From assembly GCF_011604685.1 (NCBI RefSeq), contig NZ_CP050063.1, positions 3,122,501 through 3,186,500 on the forward strand: a DNA stretch of 64,000 bases, read 5' to 3'. Position numbers and translations under genes: made by a program. The DNA comes from Spirosoma aureum. Lineage in GTDB: Bacteria > Bacteroidota > Bacteroidia > Cytophagales > Spirosomataceae. Under the pieces are notes generated by a model, which was not told the origin of the DNA, did no database searches, and saw nothing but the letters and a program-made list of their open reading frames with translations. This document shows positions 9,165 to 18,210 of this stretch, one piece after another. Numbering within the stretch: the first letter of the stretch is position 1; every line of letters starts with the position of its first letter.

Positions 9165-10163
9165 ATGAGCAAAATTGCTTTGTTTGGTTTCGGCCGGATT
9201 GGTCGTACAGCTCTCCGAATCGCTCTGCGCGATAACCTCTTTACGCCTGTCGCTATCGCCGACATCAAAGACGAATCTACACTGGCAGCCCTTTTTTCTG
9301 TAGATACCAACTACGGTCGCTGGCATGAGCCCGTTAGTGGAACAGAAGGCCATCTGAAAATTGGCGATCGTGACATTCCTTATTACAATTCGGCAAAAGA
9401 AATTCCGGATTGGGGCGCTATGGGCGTCGATCTGGTCATTGACTGTACAGGGCGGGCTACGGTTCGCTCGATAGCACAAGCTCACATCGACCGGGGTGCT
9501 AAACGCGTCCTGATCAGCGCGGCCAGTAAAACACTGGACGATTGTGATGCTGTATTGCTGAAGGGCATTAATCTGGAAACATTCGATCCGGAAAAACACA
9601 AAATTATCAGCATGGCCAGTTGTACAACCAATGCGCTGGCGGCTGTTGTAAAGGTTATTAAAGATAATTTTGGCATCAAATCGGGTCTGTTCTCCACGGT
9701 TCATGCTTATACTAACACCCAGTCGCTGACCGACCAGCCAATGAAAGACCGGCGCGATTCGTGGGCAGCGGCTGAGAACGTGATTCCGTCTTCGTCAGGT
9801 GCGGCCAAGGCGCTGAAATTTATCTGGCCAGATTTACAGATCACGGGTAAAGCGTATCGCGTACCGGTTCGGACAGGCAGTATCGCCGAATTGAACCTGC
9901 TGACCGAAAAAGATTGCTCGGTTGAGGAGGTAAACGAGGCATTCCGGAAAGCAGCTGCTGAAGGTCCGCTCAATGGGGTCATGGATGTACTGGAAGGCGA
10001 ATGGGTATCGAACCGGATTGTTGCTGATCCACACTCATCGATTATTGACCTGCCTTTGACGGCCAAACAGGGTGACCTGTTATCCGTTGCGGCCTGGTAC
10101 GATAACGAATGGGGCTATGCTACCCGTTTGGCTGAAGTAGCCGCTCATTTAGCATCGAAATAG
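9165..10163 (+). CDS. gap: Type I glyceraldehyde-3-phosphate dehydrogenase
   Basis: A 332-residue NAD-dependent glycolytic enzyme. It starts at ATG 9165 (MSKIALFGFGRIG), giving the usual N-terminal Rossmann motif; the frame extends upstream without homology. Asp in VAIAD is placed to bind the NAD ribose. The active-site Cys lies in SMASCTTNAL, with the catalytic His in FSTVHAYT. AAENVIPSSSGAAKA and VAWYDNEWGY-like segments are conserved. A strong terminator follows immediately, so it appears monocistronic. It is divergent from gpmA. Confidence 0.95.
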   Translation: MSKIALFGFGRIGRTALRIALRDNLFTPVAIADIKDESTLAALFSVDTNYGRWHEPVSGTEGHLKIGDRDIPYYNSAKEIPDWGAMGVDLVIDCTGRATVRSIAQAHIDRGAKRVLISAASKTLDDCDAVLLKGINLETFDPEKHKIISMASCTTNALAAVVKVIKDNFGIKSGLFSTVHAYTNTQSLTDQPMKDRRDSWAAAENVIPSSSGAAKALKFIWPDLQITGKAYRVPVRTGSIAELNLLTEKDCSVEEVNEAFRKAAAEGPLNGVMDVLEGEWVSNRIVADPHSSIIDLPLTAKQGDLLSVAAWYDNEWGYATRLAEVAAHLASK

Positions 10164-10175
10164 AGTAATGAATTG

Positions 10176-10239
10176 GAGCCAGGGGCAGGATAGACTATAT
10201 TTTCAATATATGGCCTATCCTGCCCCTGGCTCTTTTTTT
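10176..10239 (+). terminator. Rho-independent terminator of the GAPDH gene
   Basis: Arms GAGCCAGGGGCAGGATAG (10176-10193) and 10215-10232 pair perfectly over 18 bp, followed by seven T from 10233. Confidence 0.9.
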
Positions 10240-10346
10240 GCAAAGAGAGCAATGAAGCTGTTAATAGTATCCGTTAAAAATAGGGAAGGTATGTATAATT
10301 ATAAATTTTATATATTTAAACGATTCTGATACTTGGCTATTCGTAA

Positions 10347-11297
10347 ATGAACAGACAGAAATTAAAAAGACGTATACTTTGGGGATTAGCCATTGGCTTC
10401 ATTTTAGTGAATGTTGTTGCCTTTTTTCACGCCTATAAGTTTACCCATTTCGCTGATACTGAAGGTAAAATCACAGAAAGCCCTGATAAGCTTTCTGTGA
10501 TCGATAAAATAGAGCCTTTGCTTTTTGGTATAAATAATCCAAGGCCAGAAAATAGAATGAAGCCAACACAGCTGTTTGAAACCGTAAAGCTTCAAAGCAA
10601 TAAGTCAATCGGATGCTGGCATATAAAGGCCGATAGCGCGAAAGGGACTATAATTTTATTCCATGGCTACGCTGGTGACAAATCAAAAATGCTTGATAAG
10701 TCAGATGAGTTTTTAAAACAGAGCTATAATACTTTTTTGGTGGACTTTATGGGAAGTGGCGAGTCGGAGGGGAATCAAACAACCATTGGTTTCAAAGAAG
10801 CCGAAGAAGTAAAAACCGCATTTGATTATTTGTCAAGAAATGGAGAGAAACACATTTATCTGTTTGGAACCTCGCAAGGGGCCGTTGCGATTTTGAAGGC
10901 ACTCTACGATTACCCACTTAGTCCGAAGGGAATCATACTGGAATCCCCCTTTGGGTCAATGTATCAAACGACTTGTGCAAGGTTTACAGCTATGAAAGTT
11001 CCTTCGTTTCCAATGGCCGGACTGCTGGTTTTCTGGGGAGGTTTTCAAAATGACTTTTGGGCGTTCGGGCATAACCCAACCGACTATGCAACCCGTGTGA
11101 AATGCCCAACGCTACTACTTTACGGCGAGCAGGATAAGAATGTAAGCAGGCAGGAAATCGATGACATTTACAAAAATTTAACCGGCAAAAAAGAGCTAAT
11201 AACGTATCCACTTGCCGGACATGAAAATTTTTTAAAACAATACAAACGAGCGTGGATTCGAGATACTCAGCATTTTTTACAAACCATTGGAAAATAG
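10347..11297 (+). CDS. Membrane-anchored alpha/beta hydrolase
   Basis: A 316-residue protein with one N-terminal membrane segment (about residues 11-29), then a serine-hydrolase fold. The oxyanion strand is IILFHGYAGD, the nucleophile elbow is GTSQG, the acid is probably Asp in YGEQDKNV, and the base is His in LAGHENF. This matches the BEM46/YqkD-like group of small-molecule esterases or peptidase-like hydrolases; the substrate is unknown. The gene and its flanks are clearly more AT-rich than the neighbouring genes, which suggests later acquisition. It stands alone between the GAPDH terminator and the aquaporin gene. Confidence 0.85.
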   Translation: MNRQKLKRRILWGLAIGFILVNVVAFFHAYKFTHFADTEGKITESPDKLSVIDKIEPLLFGINNPRPENRMKPTQLFETVKLQSNKSIGCWHIKADSAKGTIILFHGYAGDKSKMLDKSDEFLKQSYNTFLVDFMGSGESEGNQTTIGFKEAEEVKTAFDYLSRNGEKHIYLFGTSQGAVAILKALYDYPLSPKGIILESPFGSMYQTTCARFTAMKVPSFPMAGLLVFWGGFQNDFWAFGHNPTDYATRVKCPTLLLYGEQDKNVSRQEIDDIYKNLTGKKELITYPLAGHENFLKQYKRAWIRDTQHFLQTIGK

Positions 11298-11467
11298 CCA
11301 ATATTGCCTGGTAAGACGTATAGTATATTTGTGATATAGTTAGAAATGTAGGGAAAATAATTGATTTATTTAATTATCTATAAGATAGATACAACTATTT
11401 TAAATTGTACTAAATCAATTTTTGCCAGAGCTTGCCGATCTTTGTATTTTGATCAGATACAACCTTT

Positions 11468-12280
11468 ATGGCATCAACTCGTTCTAATACAGCGCTTTTC
11501 GGCGCCGAATTGGTAGGGACCGCTCTCTTGCTTTTTATCGGGTTGAGTGTTGTTATTTTCAACTGGGGAACAGATTCTGTTATGGCAACGCTTGTCCCCT
11601 CAGAATCGTTACGTCGGGTCATAACCGGTTTTCTGTTTGGTTTAACGGGCTGCCTGATAACACTGTCGCCGGTTGGCAAAATCAGTGGAGCACACATCAA
11701 TCCAGCAGTAAGTATAGCTTTCTGGCTTCGGGGTAAAATGAAAACCCGGATTATGATTGGCTACGTCTTTAGCCAGTTAATTGGGGCCGTTATTGGCAGT
11801 CTGCCGTTGTTATTTTGGGAACAACAAGGCCAAAGCATACGCTATGGAATCACGTTGCCCGGCGACGCAGGCATACAAGTGGCATTTATTGGCGAAGCGT
11901 TAACCACGGCCTGCCTGATTCTTCTTTTGTTCCTGTTCGTTGGCAATAAAAAGCTTCGGAATTATACGCCTTATACGATCCCTTTTCTATACGGATTTAT
12001 GGTTTGGGCTGAGGCCCCTTTTTCCGGATGTAGCACGAATCCGGCGCGTAGTTTTGGGCCTGCCATTATTAGTCAGTACTTCACGGATTATTGGCTATAC
12101 TGGCTGGCTCCTTTGACGGGTGTCATTGCGGTCGTGACCGTATTCCGGCTGCTCCGGTTACACCATTATTACCACCTTGAAGCGGCTCGGGTTAGTTATC
12201 ACAACAGTTATACGCCCCAATGTTTAAAAACAACCGATAACCTATTCAAAGAAACGGCGCCGGTTGGGGTAAGTTCTTGA
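11468..12280 (+). CDS. MIP-family aquaporin / glycerol channel
   Basis: A 270-residue inner-membrane channel with about six transmembrane helices. The two half-helix motifs are present: SGAHINPAVS near residue 78 and GCSTNPARSFGPA near residue 191. The NPAR form of the second motif with a following Ser-Phe-Gly is more typical of water channels than of glycerol facilitators, but selectivity is uncertain. The C-terminal 40 residues are hydrophilic. It is convergent with the gene at 12308-13348. Confidence 0.9.
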   Translation: MASTRSNTALFGAELVGTALLLFIGLSVVIFNWGTDSVMATLVPSESLRRVITGFLFGLTGCLITLSPVGKISGAHINPAVSIAFWLRGKMKTRIMIGYVFSQLIGAVIGSLPLLFWEQQGQSIRYGITLPGDAGIQVAFIGEALTTACLILLLFLFVGNKKLRNYTPYTIPFLYGFMVWAEAPFSGCSTNPARSFGPAIISQYFTDYWLYWLAPLTGVIAVVTVFRLLRLHHYYHLEAARVSYHNSYTPQCLKTTDNLFKETAPVGVSS

Positions 12281-12307
12281 TTTAAAGGTGAATATGTTGC
12301 CTGAAAG

Positions 12308-13348
12308 CTATCGAAATTTTAGATCAACCACGATCGCGCGGTGATCAGAACCTTCCTGATCGAGGGTTCGAAAGGACAGTGGAGTGAAACCGCCGTTCAC
12401 AAACGCATGATCGATCGGGATCATCATGGGCGGTAAAAAGCTTGGCCAGGTAGGTTGCGTTTTGATTTGCCGGGCAGCGACCAATACTCCTTTCTGGCCC
12501 GTTTTCATACGGCCCTCATCAGGCTTGAACAATTCTTCGTAAATAGGCGAAAACGGGCTAATGTTAAAGTCGCCAATCAGGATCGTTGGCCTTGCGTTAT
12601 ACCGGGTTTTATGGGCAGCATAAGCCAGTTGCGCATTCCGTTCGCGAAACCAGCTGGGAATTACCGGTGTGTGTGGATGAACCGTAACCAGCTCTATCGC
12701 CCGACCACGAACCTGTGTAGTTAGGGAGATAATGTGAAGTTTGCGAGCCAGCGGCAAATCGATCTGGAAGGCAGTACGACTTCCAACGAGCGTCCAAACC
12801 TGCTGCTTCGACGGGCAGGCAAACCAGTAGGGAAATTCGGCTGCTACCTGAGCTGTTACGAAACGAATTTTATCGGGTGTCATCTCCTGCAATACATACA
12901 GGTCAGAACGTTTCTGTTTGAGCATGGCTACTGTAGTCGCATACTCCTCGCGCGCATAAAGCACATTGGCATGAACTACCCGGACATCGCCCTTCGGCGA
13001 TGGAATTACCGAATCATAATCGCCCGGTATCCAGGGAGTTTGATTCAGATAAGCCGTACCGATCAGCGATACAATTGCCAGAACTGATAGAGCTGGCTTT
13101 ACTTCTTTCCAATAAATAAGCCAGTAAAGAAACCATAGCCCAATGAAGCCGTACGATAACCATTGGTATTGAATGGTAAAATGGCTGAACAGTTCAAAAA
13201 AATAGAAACGCCCCAGAAACCGACCCGCTAATGAACAGGTAAAGAGCCCAATGGACAAAACCGCTAGCCAGCGATTAAGCCAGTGCGCATTAATTTGTTT
13301 TTTGGGTAAACGAGATCGGTATGCGGCAGATGAAGTCGAGGCAAGCAT
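12308..13348 (-). CDS. Membrane endonuclease/exonuclease/phosphatase-family protein
   Basis: A 346-residue protein. Three hydrophobic helices occupy about residues 25-105, followed by an EEP-fold domain. Metal and catalytic positions are visible in VVHANVL, LQEM (Glu), TVHPHTP, LIGDFNISP (Asp/Asn) and GSDHRAIVVDL (Asp-His). The topology resembles exported DNase I-like or phosphodiesterase domains attached to the inner membrane. The family covers nucleases, sphingomyelinases and phosphatases, so I do not assign a substrate. Confidence 0.87.
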   Translation of the reverse strand: MLASTSSAAYRSRLPKKQINAHWLNRWLAVLSIGLFTCSLAGRFLGRFYFFELFSHFTIQYQWLSYGFIGLWFLYWLIYWKEVKPALSVLAIVSLIGTAYLNQTPWIPGDYDSVIPSPKGDVRVVHANVLYAREEYATTVAMLKQKRSDLYVLQEMTPDKIRFVTAQVAAEFPYWFACPSKQQVWTLVGSRTAFQIDLPLARKLHIISLTTQVRGRAIELVTVHPHTPVIPSWFRERNAQLAYAAHKTRYNARPTILIGDFNISPFSPIYEELFKPDEGRMKTGQKGVLVAARQIKTQPTWPSFLPPMMIPIDHAFVNGGFTPLSFRTLDQEGSDHRAIVVDLKFR

Positions 13349-13534
13349 AGAGTAAAGCTATCATACCCGACAACGATTTTGACTAACGAATAGCCTGTTT
13401 GGTCGGGTTTCTCGTCGTTATCAACGAGTAGTTTTATCCGTCGGTTGATCTTAAATGTGTTGGATACTTCTCAAATATAGCTAAAAAAGGCTCATTGGTC
13501 TCTTTACGGTCTAGCACACGCCAAAAAAACAAGC

Positions 13535-14323
13535 ATGAAAAAACGGGCCATCGGGCGACTTGTCAGCAGCTGTCTATTTACTCTTCTGGTTATCTATTCG
13601 GAAACTTTAACCTTTGGACAAACCTCGAAACCACAGTTTCGGGTCCTGGCCATGACCGAAGCTGGTGGCATCCATGCGCCTTTTGTGGCTGCGGCTAAAG
13701 TCTGGTTAAAACAGCTGGCCGATGAAAACAACTTTACAATTGATTACATCGAAAACGCAGAACCTGTCAATGATGCATTTTTGGCTAATTATCAGCTATT
13801 TATCCAGTTAAATTATCCCCCTTACATGTGGAGCGATACGGCAAAGGAGGCTTTCCGGAACTACATCACGCAGGGCAAAGGAGGCTGGGTTGGGTTTCAT
13901 CACGCTACGCTGCTGGGCGAGTTCGACGGTTATCCGATGTGGCCCTGGTTTTCGGAGTTTATGGGCGGCATCCGTTATAAAAATTACATCGCAAGCTTTG
14001 CTAAAGCAACCGTACAGGTCGAGGCTAAAAATCATCCTTGCATGAAAGGAGTACCGGCCACGTTTGAGGTGCAAAAAGAGGAATGGTATACGTACAACAA
14101 AAGTCCCCGCCCGAATGTCAACGTGCTGGCAACCGTTGATGAATCGAGTTATTCACCCGATTCGGAGATAAAAATGGGGGGCGATCACCCGGTAGTGTGG
14201 TCAAATGAGCACGTGAAGGCACGGAATGTATACGTTTTTATGGGCCATCATCCTGATCTGTTCAGGAACAATGTCTTCACAACTATTTTCAGAAATGCTA
14301 TATTTTGGGGTGCCGGAAAATGA
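13535..14323 (+). CDS. Secreted ThuA-domain protein
   Basis: A 262-residue exported protein. The signal peptide covers about residues 1-28 (ending TFGQT). The ThuA (trehalose utilisation-like, class I glutamine amidotransferase-like) fold is recognisable from VLAMTEAGGIHAPFVAAAKVW, GKGGWVGFHHATLLGEF and HPVVWSNEH. ThuA-like proteins are abundant in Bacteroidota carbohydrate loci. The next gene downstream was a glycoside hydrolase that is now decayed, so this may be the survivor of a small catabolic operon. Confidence 0.88.
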   Translation: MKKRAIGRLVSSCLFTLLVIYSETLTFGQTSKPQFRVLAMTEAGGIHAPFVAAAKVWLKQLADENNFTIDYIENAEPVNDAFLANYQLFIQLNYPPYMWSDTAKEAFRNYITQGKGGWVGFHHATLLGEFDGYPMWPWFSEFMGGIRYKNYIASFAKATVQVEAKNHPCMKGVPATFEVQKEEWYTYNKSPRPNVNVLATVDESSYSPDSEIKMGGDHPVVWSNEHVKARNVYVFMGHHPDLFRNNVFTTIFRNAIFWGAGK

Positions 14324-14363
14324 GTGAAGAGATTATTTACGTAGCCAAACGATACATAGACCA

Positions 14364-14577
14364 ATGCCGGGGAAATTAAGCAGGGCGGGAATTTTACTCT
14401 ACTTCCAGCCTGCTACTCAAACACTGCGTGCGCAATCCGTTCAGGTGCTTACCAACCAGGTTGGTTATGAGGGCAGTAAAGCAAATAAAGCGATTGTTGT
14501 CGCTGATCGACAACTTACCATTCCGAATTTTCAACTCAACAATACGGGAGCCGGTATTTAGTGGTCCGGTAAAAAAA
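14364..14577 (+). pseudogene. GH9-type glycoside hydrolase, N-terminal remnant
   Basis: After a leader-like start, VQVLTNQVGYEGSKANKAIVV matches the Ig-like CelD_N domain that precedes the catalytic domain of GH9 enzymes. The frame stops at about 14561. The expected continuation (EPVFSGPVKKW) is readable one frame over, showing a frameshift near 14545. The catalytic domain is missing; the sequence runs straight into an AraC relic. It lies directly downstream of the ThuA gene and was probably once in its operon. Confidence 0.65.
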
Positions 14578-14963
14578 TGGAAAAAATGGCGGCACTTAAA
14601 ACAGCTGATGCCATTGGGTTGCTGCTACAAAACAGGGAATCTGTTTCTGCCTTTTTTGTTTGATTTTCAGGAACCGTATTAGATCGATCTGGAGACGTAT
14701 ATGAACCCTCATTATCAATACAATATTTCCCTATCCTCCTTTGCCAAGCTTTCGGGACGAAGTTTAAGCGGGATTTTATAAAAATCTTCAACACAACACC
14801 CGAAAAGTGCTTACAGAAAAAGCGTTTGGAGCAAGCCTACTATCTGATTTCAACGAAAAAGCTAAGTCCCTCAGCGGTGTATTTGGAAGTTGGTTTTGAA
14901 AACCTGTCGCATTTTTCGACTGCCTTTAAAAAAAAGTTTGGCGTCAACGCTTCGGATTTGTAA
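14578..14963 (+). pseudogene. AraC-family regulator relic with frameshifts and a stop
   Basis: Three segments rebuild an AraC C-terminal half. KTADAIGLLLQNRESVSAFF lies in one frame. LFDFQEPY, a TAG stop, then IDLETYMNPHYQYNISLSSF and AKLSGRSL lie in a second frame. FKRDFIKIFNTTPEK through EVGFENLSHFSTAFKKKFG lies in a third frame ending at TAA 14961-14963. It closely parallels the fragment at 650-949, so two members of one subfamily have decayed in this window. No function is expected. Confidence 0.72.
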
Positions 14964-15207
14964 CACAATACAGTTATTACGATCAAGACCATGAGCTGAA
15001 AGTCCATAGCCTACTCCTTGGAGTTTTCCTTTAGTAGAAACTAATCGGCCAACAAAACGCTCCTACAAAAGACGAAAAACTACTTTCATATATGCTTCTT
15101 AAGCGGAGCGAATAAAGAGAATTTATCTAACAGAGGTTACAATCAGAAACGGTCATTTCTGGTTAGTAACCCCTGTGAACTAGTCCATCCAAATAGCACA
15201 CAGCTTA

Positions 15208-16083
15208 TTAGTATAGAATTCGTTGCCCTTTAGGAATGGTTGAAATATGGTTCAGCTTACCCTGTCTAAAATCCTGGTAAAGCCGACGAATGTCCTCCTG
15301 CGTATCGCCAATGAAAGGCCCATGTGATACAATTTCGTCCCCCTGACGTTCGCCAGCATAAAGAATGACGCGACCGCCCGTTTCACCGGCCGCTAATCTA
15401 AGTTCGCTCAGGGCATCATCATTCGCGAATCTGTCAAGCCAGCCCACCTGATCTTGCGTTAAATGTTTCATCGCGTCGCCAACTTCCACACTACCTTCAA
15501 GCGCATATAAAAAGGCGGTGTAATGTGCAGGGATGTATTGTACGGTAGATGTATGGGGTGACAACCGGATATCGGCCAGAATCAAGGGCGTATAATTCTG
15601 AACGGGTGACGTTACACCCGCCAAAGAGCCGCTGTATACCTTGATATCCACTGACCCATCCGTGACGCTGGGCACATGGTTTAAAGGAATATCCTGTACC
15701 CGTGGTGTAGCCCAGCGGTCTTTCTTGGGCAGAGTCAACCATAATTGCAAGAGTCTCATATTCGCTTCTCGCTCGATGGTTTCGGTATGAATCACGCCAC
15801 TACCAGCCGTCATTAGTTGTAAATCGCCCCCATTCATGCGGTAAGCCTCATCACCCATTTCACCTTCCAGCAATAGGGATACCGTTTCAAAACCAGCGTG
15901 GGGATGTGGTCCACCGGCTGGCTGTTCATCCCGTTTTTCGAGCCGATCATCCATCAACACGATAAACGGATCGCTCTCTGAAAAGTCAACCTGAATGAGA
16001 GGACTGGCAAGATGGCCCGCTCCTAAAAATCCCCGCTGGGCCTGGGGTGTATATATGTTGGCAAGATTTCGTTGAATGATCAT
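15208..16083 (-). CDS. Pirin-family protein
   Basis: A 291-residue bicupin. I take ATG 16081-16083 (MIIQRNLANIYTPQ) because the homology begins there. The N-terminal cupin metal site is visible in GPHPHAGFETVSLLLEGEM and SGVIHTETI, and the C-terminal cupin follows. Pirins of this type include quercetin-2,3-dioxygenases and redox-responsive proteins. The gene is divergent from an HxlR regulator, with a double palindromic operator between them, so HxlR control in response to redox stress or electrophiles is likely. Confidence 0.9.
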   Translation of the reverse strand: MIIQRNLANIYTPQAQRGFLGAGHLASPLIQVDFSESDPFIVLMDDRLEKRDEQPAGGPHPHAGFETVSLLLEGEMGDEAYRMNGGDLQLMTAGSGVIHTETIEREANMRLLQLWLTLPKKDRWATPRVQDIPLNHVPSVTDGSVDIKVYSGSLAGVTSPVQNYTPLILADIRLSPHTSTVQYIPAHYTAFLYALEGSVEVGDAMKHLTQDQVGWLDRFANDDALSELRLAAGETGGRVILYAGERQGDEIVSHGPFIGDTQEDIRRLYQDFRQGKLNHISTIPKGQRILY

Positions 16084-16168
16084 ACCACTACCTGGTTTAT
16101 GAAGGGTCAATGATTGGGTACCCTTTTCTTCGGCAAATTTACTACATTTACTATACTTTGGTAAGTAA

Positions 16169-16200
16169 TATACTTGAGTATAGTACTATACTCAAGTATA
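16169..16200. promoter_or_regulatory. Tandem palindromic operator between pirin and HxlR genes
   Basis: A perfect 32-bp palindrome made of two 14-bp palindromes: TATACTTGAGTATA (16169-16182) and TATACTCAAGTATA (16187-16200), separated by GTAC. Centre spacing is 18 bp. It lies in the divergent gap and is the expected binding site of the adjacent HxlR dimer, regulating both genes. Confidence 0.8.
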
Positions 16201-16250
16201 GTGCCAATCCCAATAAGATAAGCAACCAGCTCATAACAAACCGATATTCT

Positions 16251-16607
16251 ATGGAACCAACAAACGTAATACCTGAGGAATGTGGCCGTACTTTGCGTCC
16301 AATCCGAGATGCACTGGATGTATTAAATGGAAAGTGGAAGTTGCCTATTATCGTAGCCCTTACCTTCGGGGAGAAGCGTTTTGGGGAAATCGCCAAAGAG
16401 GTTCACGGGATTACGGATCGAATGCTATCCAAAGAATTACGGGATCTGGAGTTGAACGGGTTGGTCAAGCGCCACTTATACGATACCTATCCCGCTAAGG
16501 TGACATACACGTTAACAGCTCATAGCCAAACGCTACATGAAGTGATTGAATCCTTACGAAAATGGGGAGAGTTACACCGGAAAAAGATGATCTCGAACGA
16601 TAAATGA
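16251..16607 (+). CDS. HxlR-family winged-helix transcriptional regulator
   Basis: A 118-residue DNA-binding protein. Start ATG 16251 is chosen because the conserved N-terminal Cys (EECGRTLRPI) and the winged-helix core (LNGKWKLPIIVALTFGEKRFGEI, GITDRMLSKELRDLELNGLVKR) follow it; the upstream open frame runs through the operator and is not homologous. HxlR/HypR proteins are dimers that often sense electrophiles or disulfide stress through the N-terminal Cys. It is divergent from the pirin gene and probably autoregulated. Confidence 0.9.
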   Translation: MEPTNVIPEECGRTLRPIRDALDVLNGKWKLPIIVALTFGEKRFGEIAKEVHGITDRMLSKELRDLELNGLVKRHLYDTYPAKVTYTLTAHSQTLHEVIESLRKWGELHRKKMISNDK

Positions 16608-16792
16608 AGGAAAGGAAATTTTAGCTGGACCGTCTTAAAAAACATTGGCTTACTACCTTTAACTGAACAGTAAGAGTATGTTTGAAGTATTCTTCGGTTA
16701 AATGTAGCACTTACACGTCGGGTTATTACTCGTATCCAAACCGAAGGGGCCTGGGAAGCAAGCCACTGGAGCATCAGGTTATTACCCAGTAA

Positions 16793-16852
16793 TAGAGAAT
16801 AATAAAAAAACGTCCTGAGTAAGTGCTCAGGACGTTTTTTTATTATTCTCTA
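16793..16852. terminator. Strong 27-bp bidirectional hairpin terminator
   Basis: Arms 16793-16819 and 16826-16852 are perfect complements around a 6-base loop, with A-run and T-run flanks inside the stem so either direction can terminate. It overlaps the last bases of the gene at 16850-17185. Confidence 0.85.
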
Positions 16853-17185
16853 ATAACTCCAATACCCTTCAACCCAAACCCGCCCTCGGGGTGTTTGGCG
16901 CCAGTAGCCGGGATTCCAGGTTTTATACCGGTCTGGTTTTGAATAAGTAGCATATCTAGGTGTAACTGTCTGATAGTGACCATTTATCCAGATGCGATCC
17001 CGCCCTCGCTGGACGTAGTGCCCCGGAACCCATACTTGCTCTATTGGTGCTTTATGCATGGGCGGGGTACTAGGAATGACGATGACCCTACTGGGCGTTT
17101 GTGCCGTAGCCGTATCTGACTCGATTGTACACAACGCAGGGAGTAATAAACTTGCTAATGCCAATACTTTCACATTCGTTTTCAT
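16850..17185 (-). CDS. Secreted YXWGXW-like repeat protein
   Basis: A 111-residue exported protein. The signal peptide spans about residues 1-29 (ending TATAQT). The mature part has four aromatic-glycine units of the type WVPGHY, WINGHY, WNPGYW and WVEGYW, as in small cell-surface proteins annotated with YXWGXW repeats. The role is unknown. Its stop codon lies in the terminator hairpin. Confidence 0.75.
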   Translation of the reverse strand: MKTNVKVLALASLLLPALCTIESDTATAQTPSRVIVIPSTPPMHKAPIEQVWVPGHYVQRGRDRIWINGHYQTVTPRYATYSKPDRYKTWNPGYWRQTPRGRVWVEGYWSY

Positions 17186-17550
17186 AGCGTTTACTGATTA
17201 AGTTCGGCAGAAACCGCAAACTTCATCAAGTCTGAAGACCGTTTTCTGCTCCAATTATCATTGCTAGGCTATAGTTTATAAACCGAAAAGTTTCAAACCT
17301 GGCAATATATCAACCTATCTTAATGCGATATTGTTATAACGTATTGGAGTTCTCAGGAGGTTGGTCCTATTGGGGAAGGATTGAAAGGCACTTTAATGAA
17401 CTATATGATTGGCATAAATTATAGATAATAATAGCTGATCACTTCTTTTAAAAGTACAATTAATGAACTTATTTGATTCGTCTACGAAACTACTTCAATA
17501 CCTTAATGAAACTGAACTGAACATATAGCTCCAACTCATGGAACTCTTGG
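17186..17550. other. AT-rich intergenic region
   Basis: No credible gene, repeat or RNA is visible. The base composition is more AT-rich than the neighbouring coding sequence. It should contain the promoter of the minus-strand gene at 16850-17185. Confidence 0.4.
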
Positions 17551-17790
17551 TTAATCCGTAAATTTTAGTGGGGTTACTAATCGCCATTCTGACTCTGGAT
17601 TTTTGCGCTCAAACATAATGTTGAAGGCAAACTCTGTATTTTCTCCCTTAATCTCGGTCAACTTGTGTCCGTCTGGCTGCTCCTGATTAAGTTGTTTATA
17701 CAGTGCTACCTTATAACGGGTACTTCGGATTTTCATCTGGTTAAGGCGCTGGGTTAATTCCTGGGAAAAGCGTAATGAAATTGAATGCAT
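17551..17790 (-). CDS. Hypothetical 79-residue protein
   Basis: A small, charged, soluble protein with no signal peptide or membrane segment. The N-terminal half is rich in Arg/Gln/Lys with helical periodicity; the C-terminal half (FAFNIMFERKN, WRLVTPLKF) looks beta. I recognise no family. It is isolated between two AT-rich gaps, and I rate it as probably but not certainly real. Confidence 0.45.
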   Translation of the reverse strand: MHSISLRFSQELTQRLNQMKIRSTRYKVALYKQLNQEQPDGHKLTEIKGENTEFAFNIMFERKNPESEWRLVTPLKFTD

Positions 17791-18163
17791 GCTTATTGAT
17801 TGATCCTTTATTGTATCCCTAAAACGAGAGATAGCACTCCTAAAGTCTTTCCGTTAAATCTGATTTACCTAAATAAATTGAACTATACAATTAGTTATTC
17901 GTAGTTAGTCTGGTCTATTATTATCCACTGGCTTCGACCGACGTTCAGAAAGCAATCAAAAAAATCATAAAACGGTCAATGGCTTATAAACTGGCCTTGA
18001 CTCACAAAGTAAATAATCCATTTGGCTGTAGCAGGCAGTTAGTGCAGCGATGGGCTGAACAATGGCTACTCTATGCGGCCTGATATCTGATAGCAGCAGT
18101 TAAGGAAGAGTGAACGAACGGCTGCGTGTCTACAAATGGAGTGACAAAAGTTCACTATCATAA
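17791..18163. other. Intergenic region with a possible small HTH-protein fragment
   Basis: Mostly featureless. An open stretch without a start codon at about 17934-18083 (+) reads AIKKIIKRSMAYKLALTHK, then LVQRWAEQW, then a stop. The spacing is reminiscent of a small helix-turn-helix protein, so this may be a gene remnant. The support is weak. Confidence 0.3.
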
Positions 18164-18204
18164 AAGCAAAAACCGCCGGATTTCTCTGCCCAGCGGTTTT
18201 GCTT
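18164..18204 (-). terminator. Terminator of the sugar dehydrogenase gene
   Basis: AAGCAAAAACCGC (18164-18176) pairs with GCGGTTTTGCTT (18193-18204) with one bulged A. On the minus strand the stem runs into T-rich sequence just after the stop at 18211. Confidence 0.7.
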
Positions 18205-18210
18205 AAAGGT

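Noticed and set aside
9126..9704. Minus-strand frame of 192 codons
   Set aside because: Antisense to GAPDH, which has all its active-site motifs.
17934..18083. Possible small HTH protein
   Set aside because: No start codon in frame and only a vague pattern; recorded as an uncertain fragment, not a gene.
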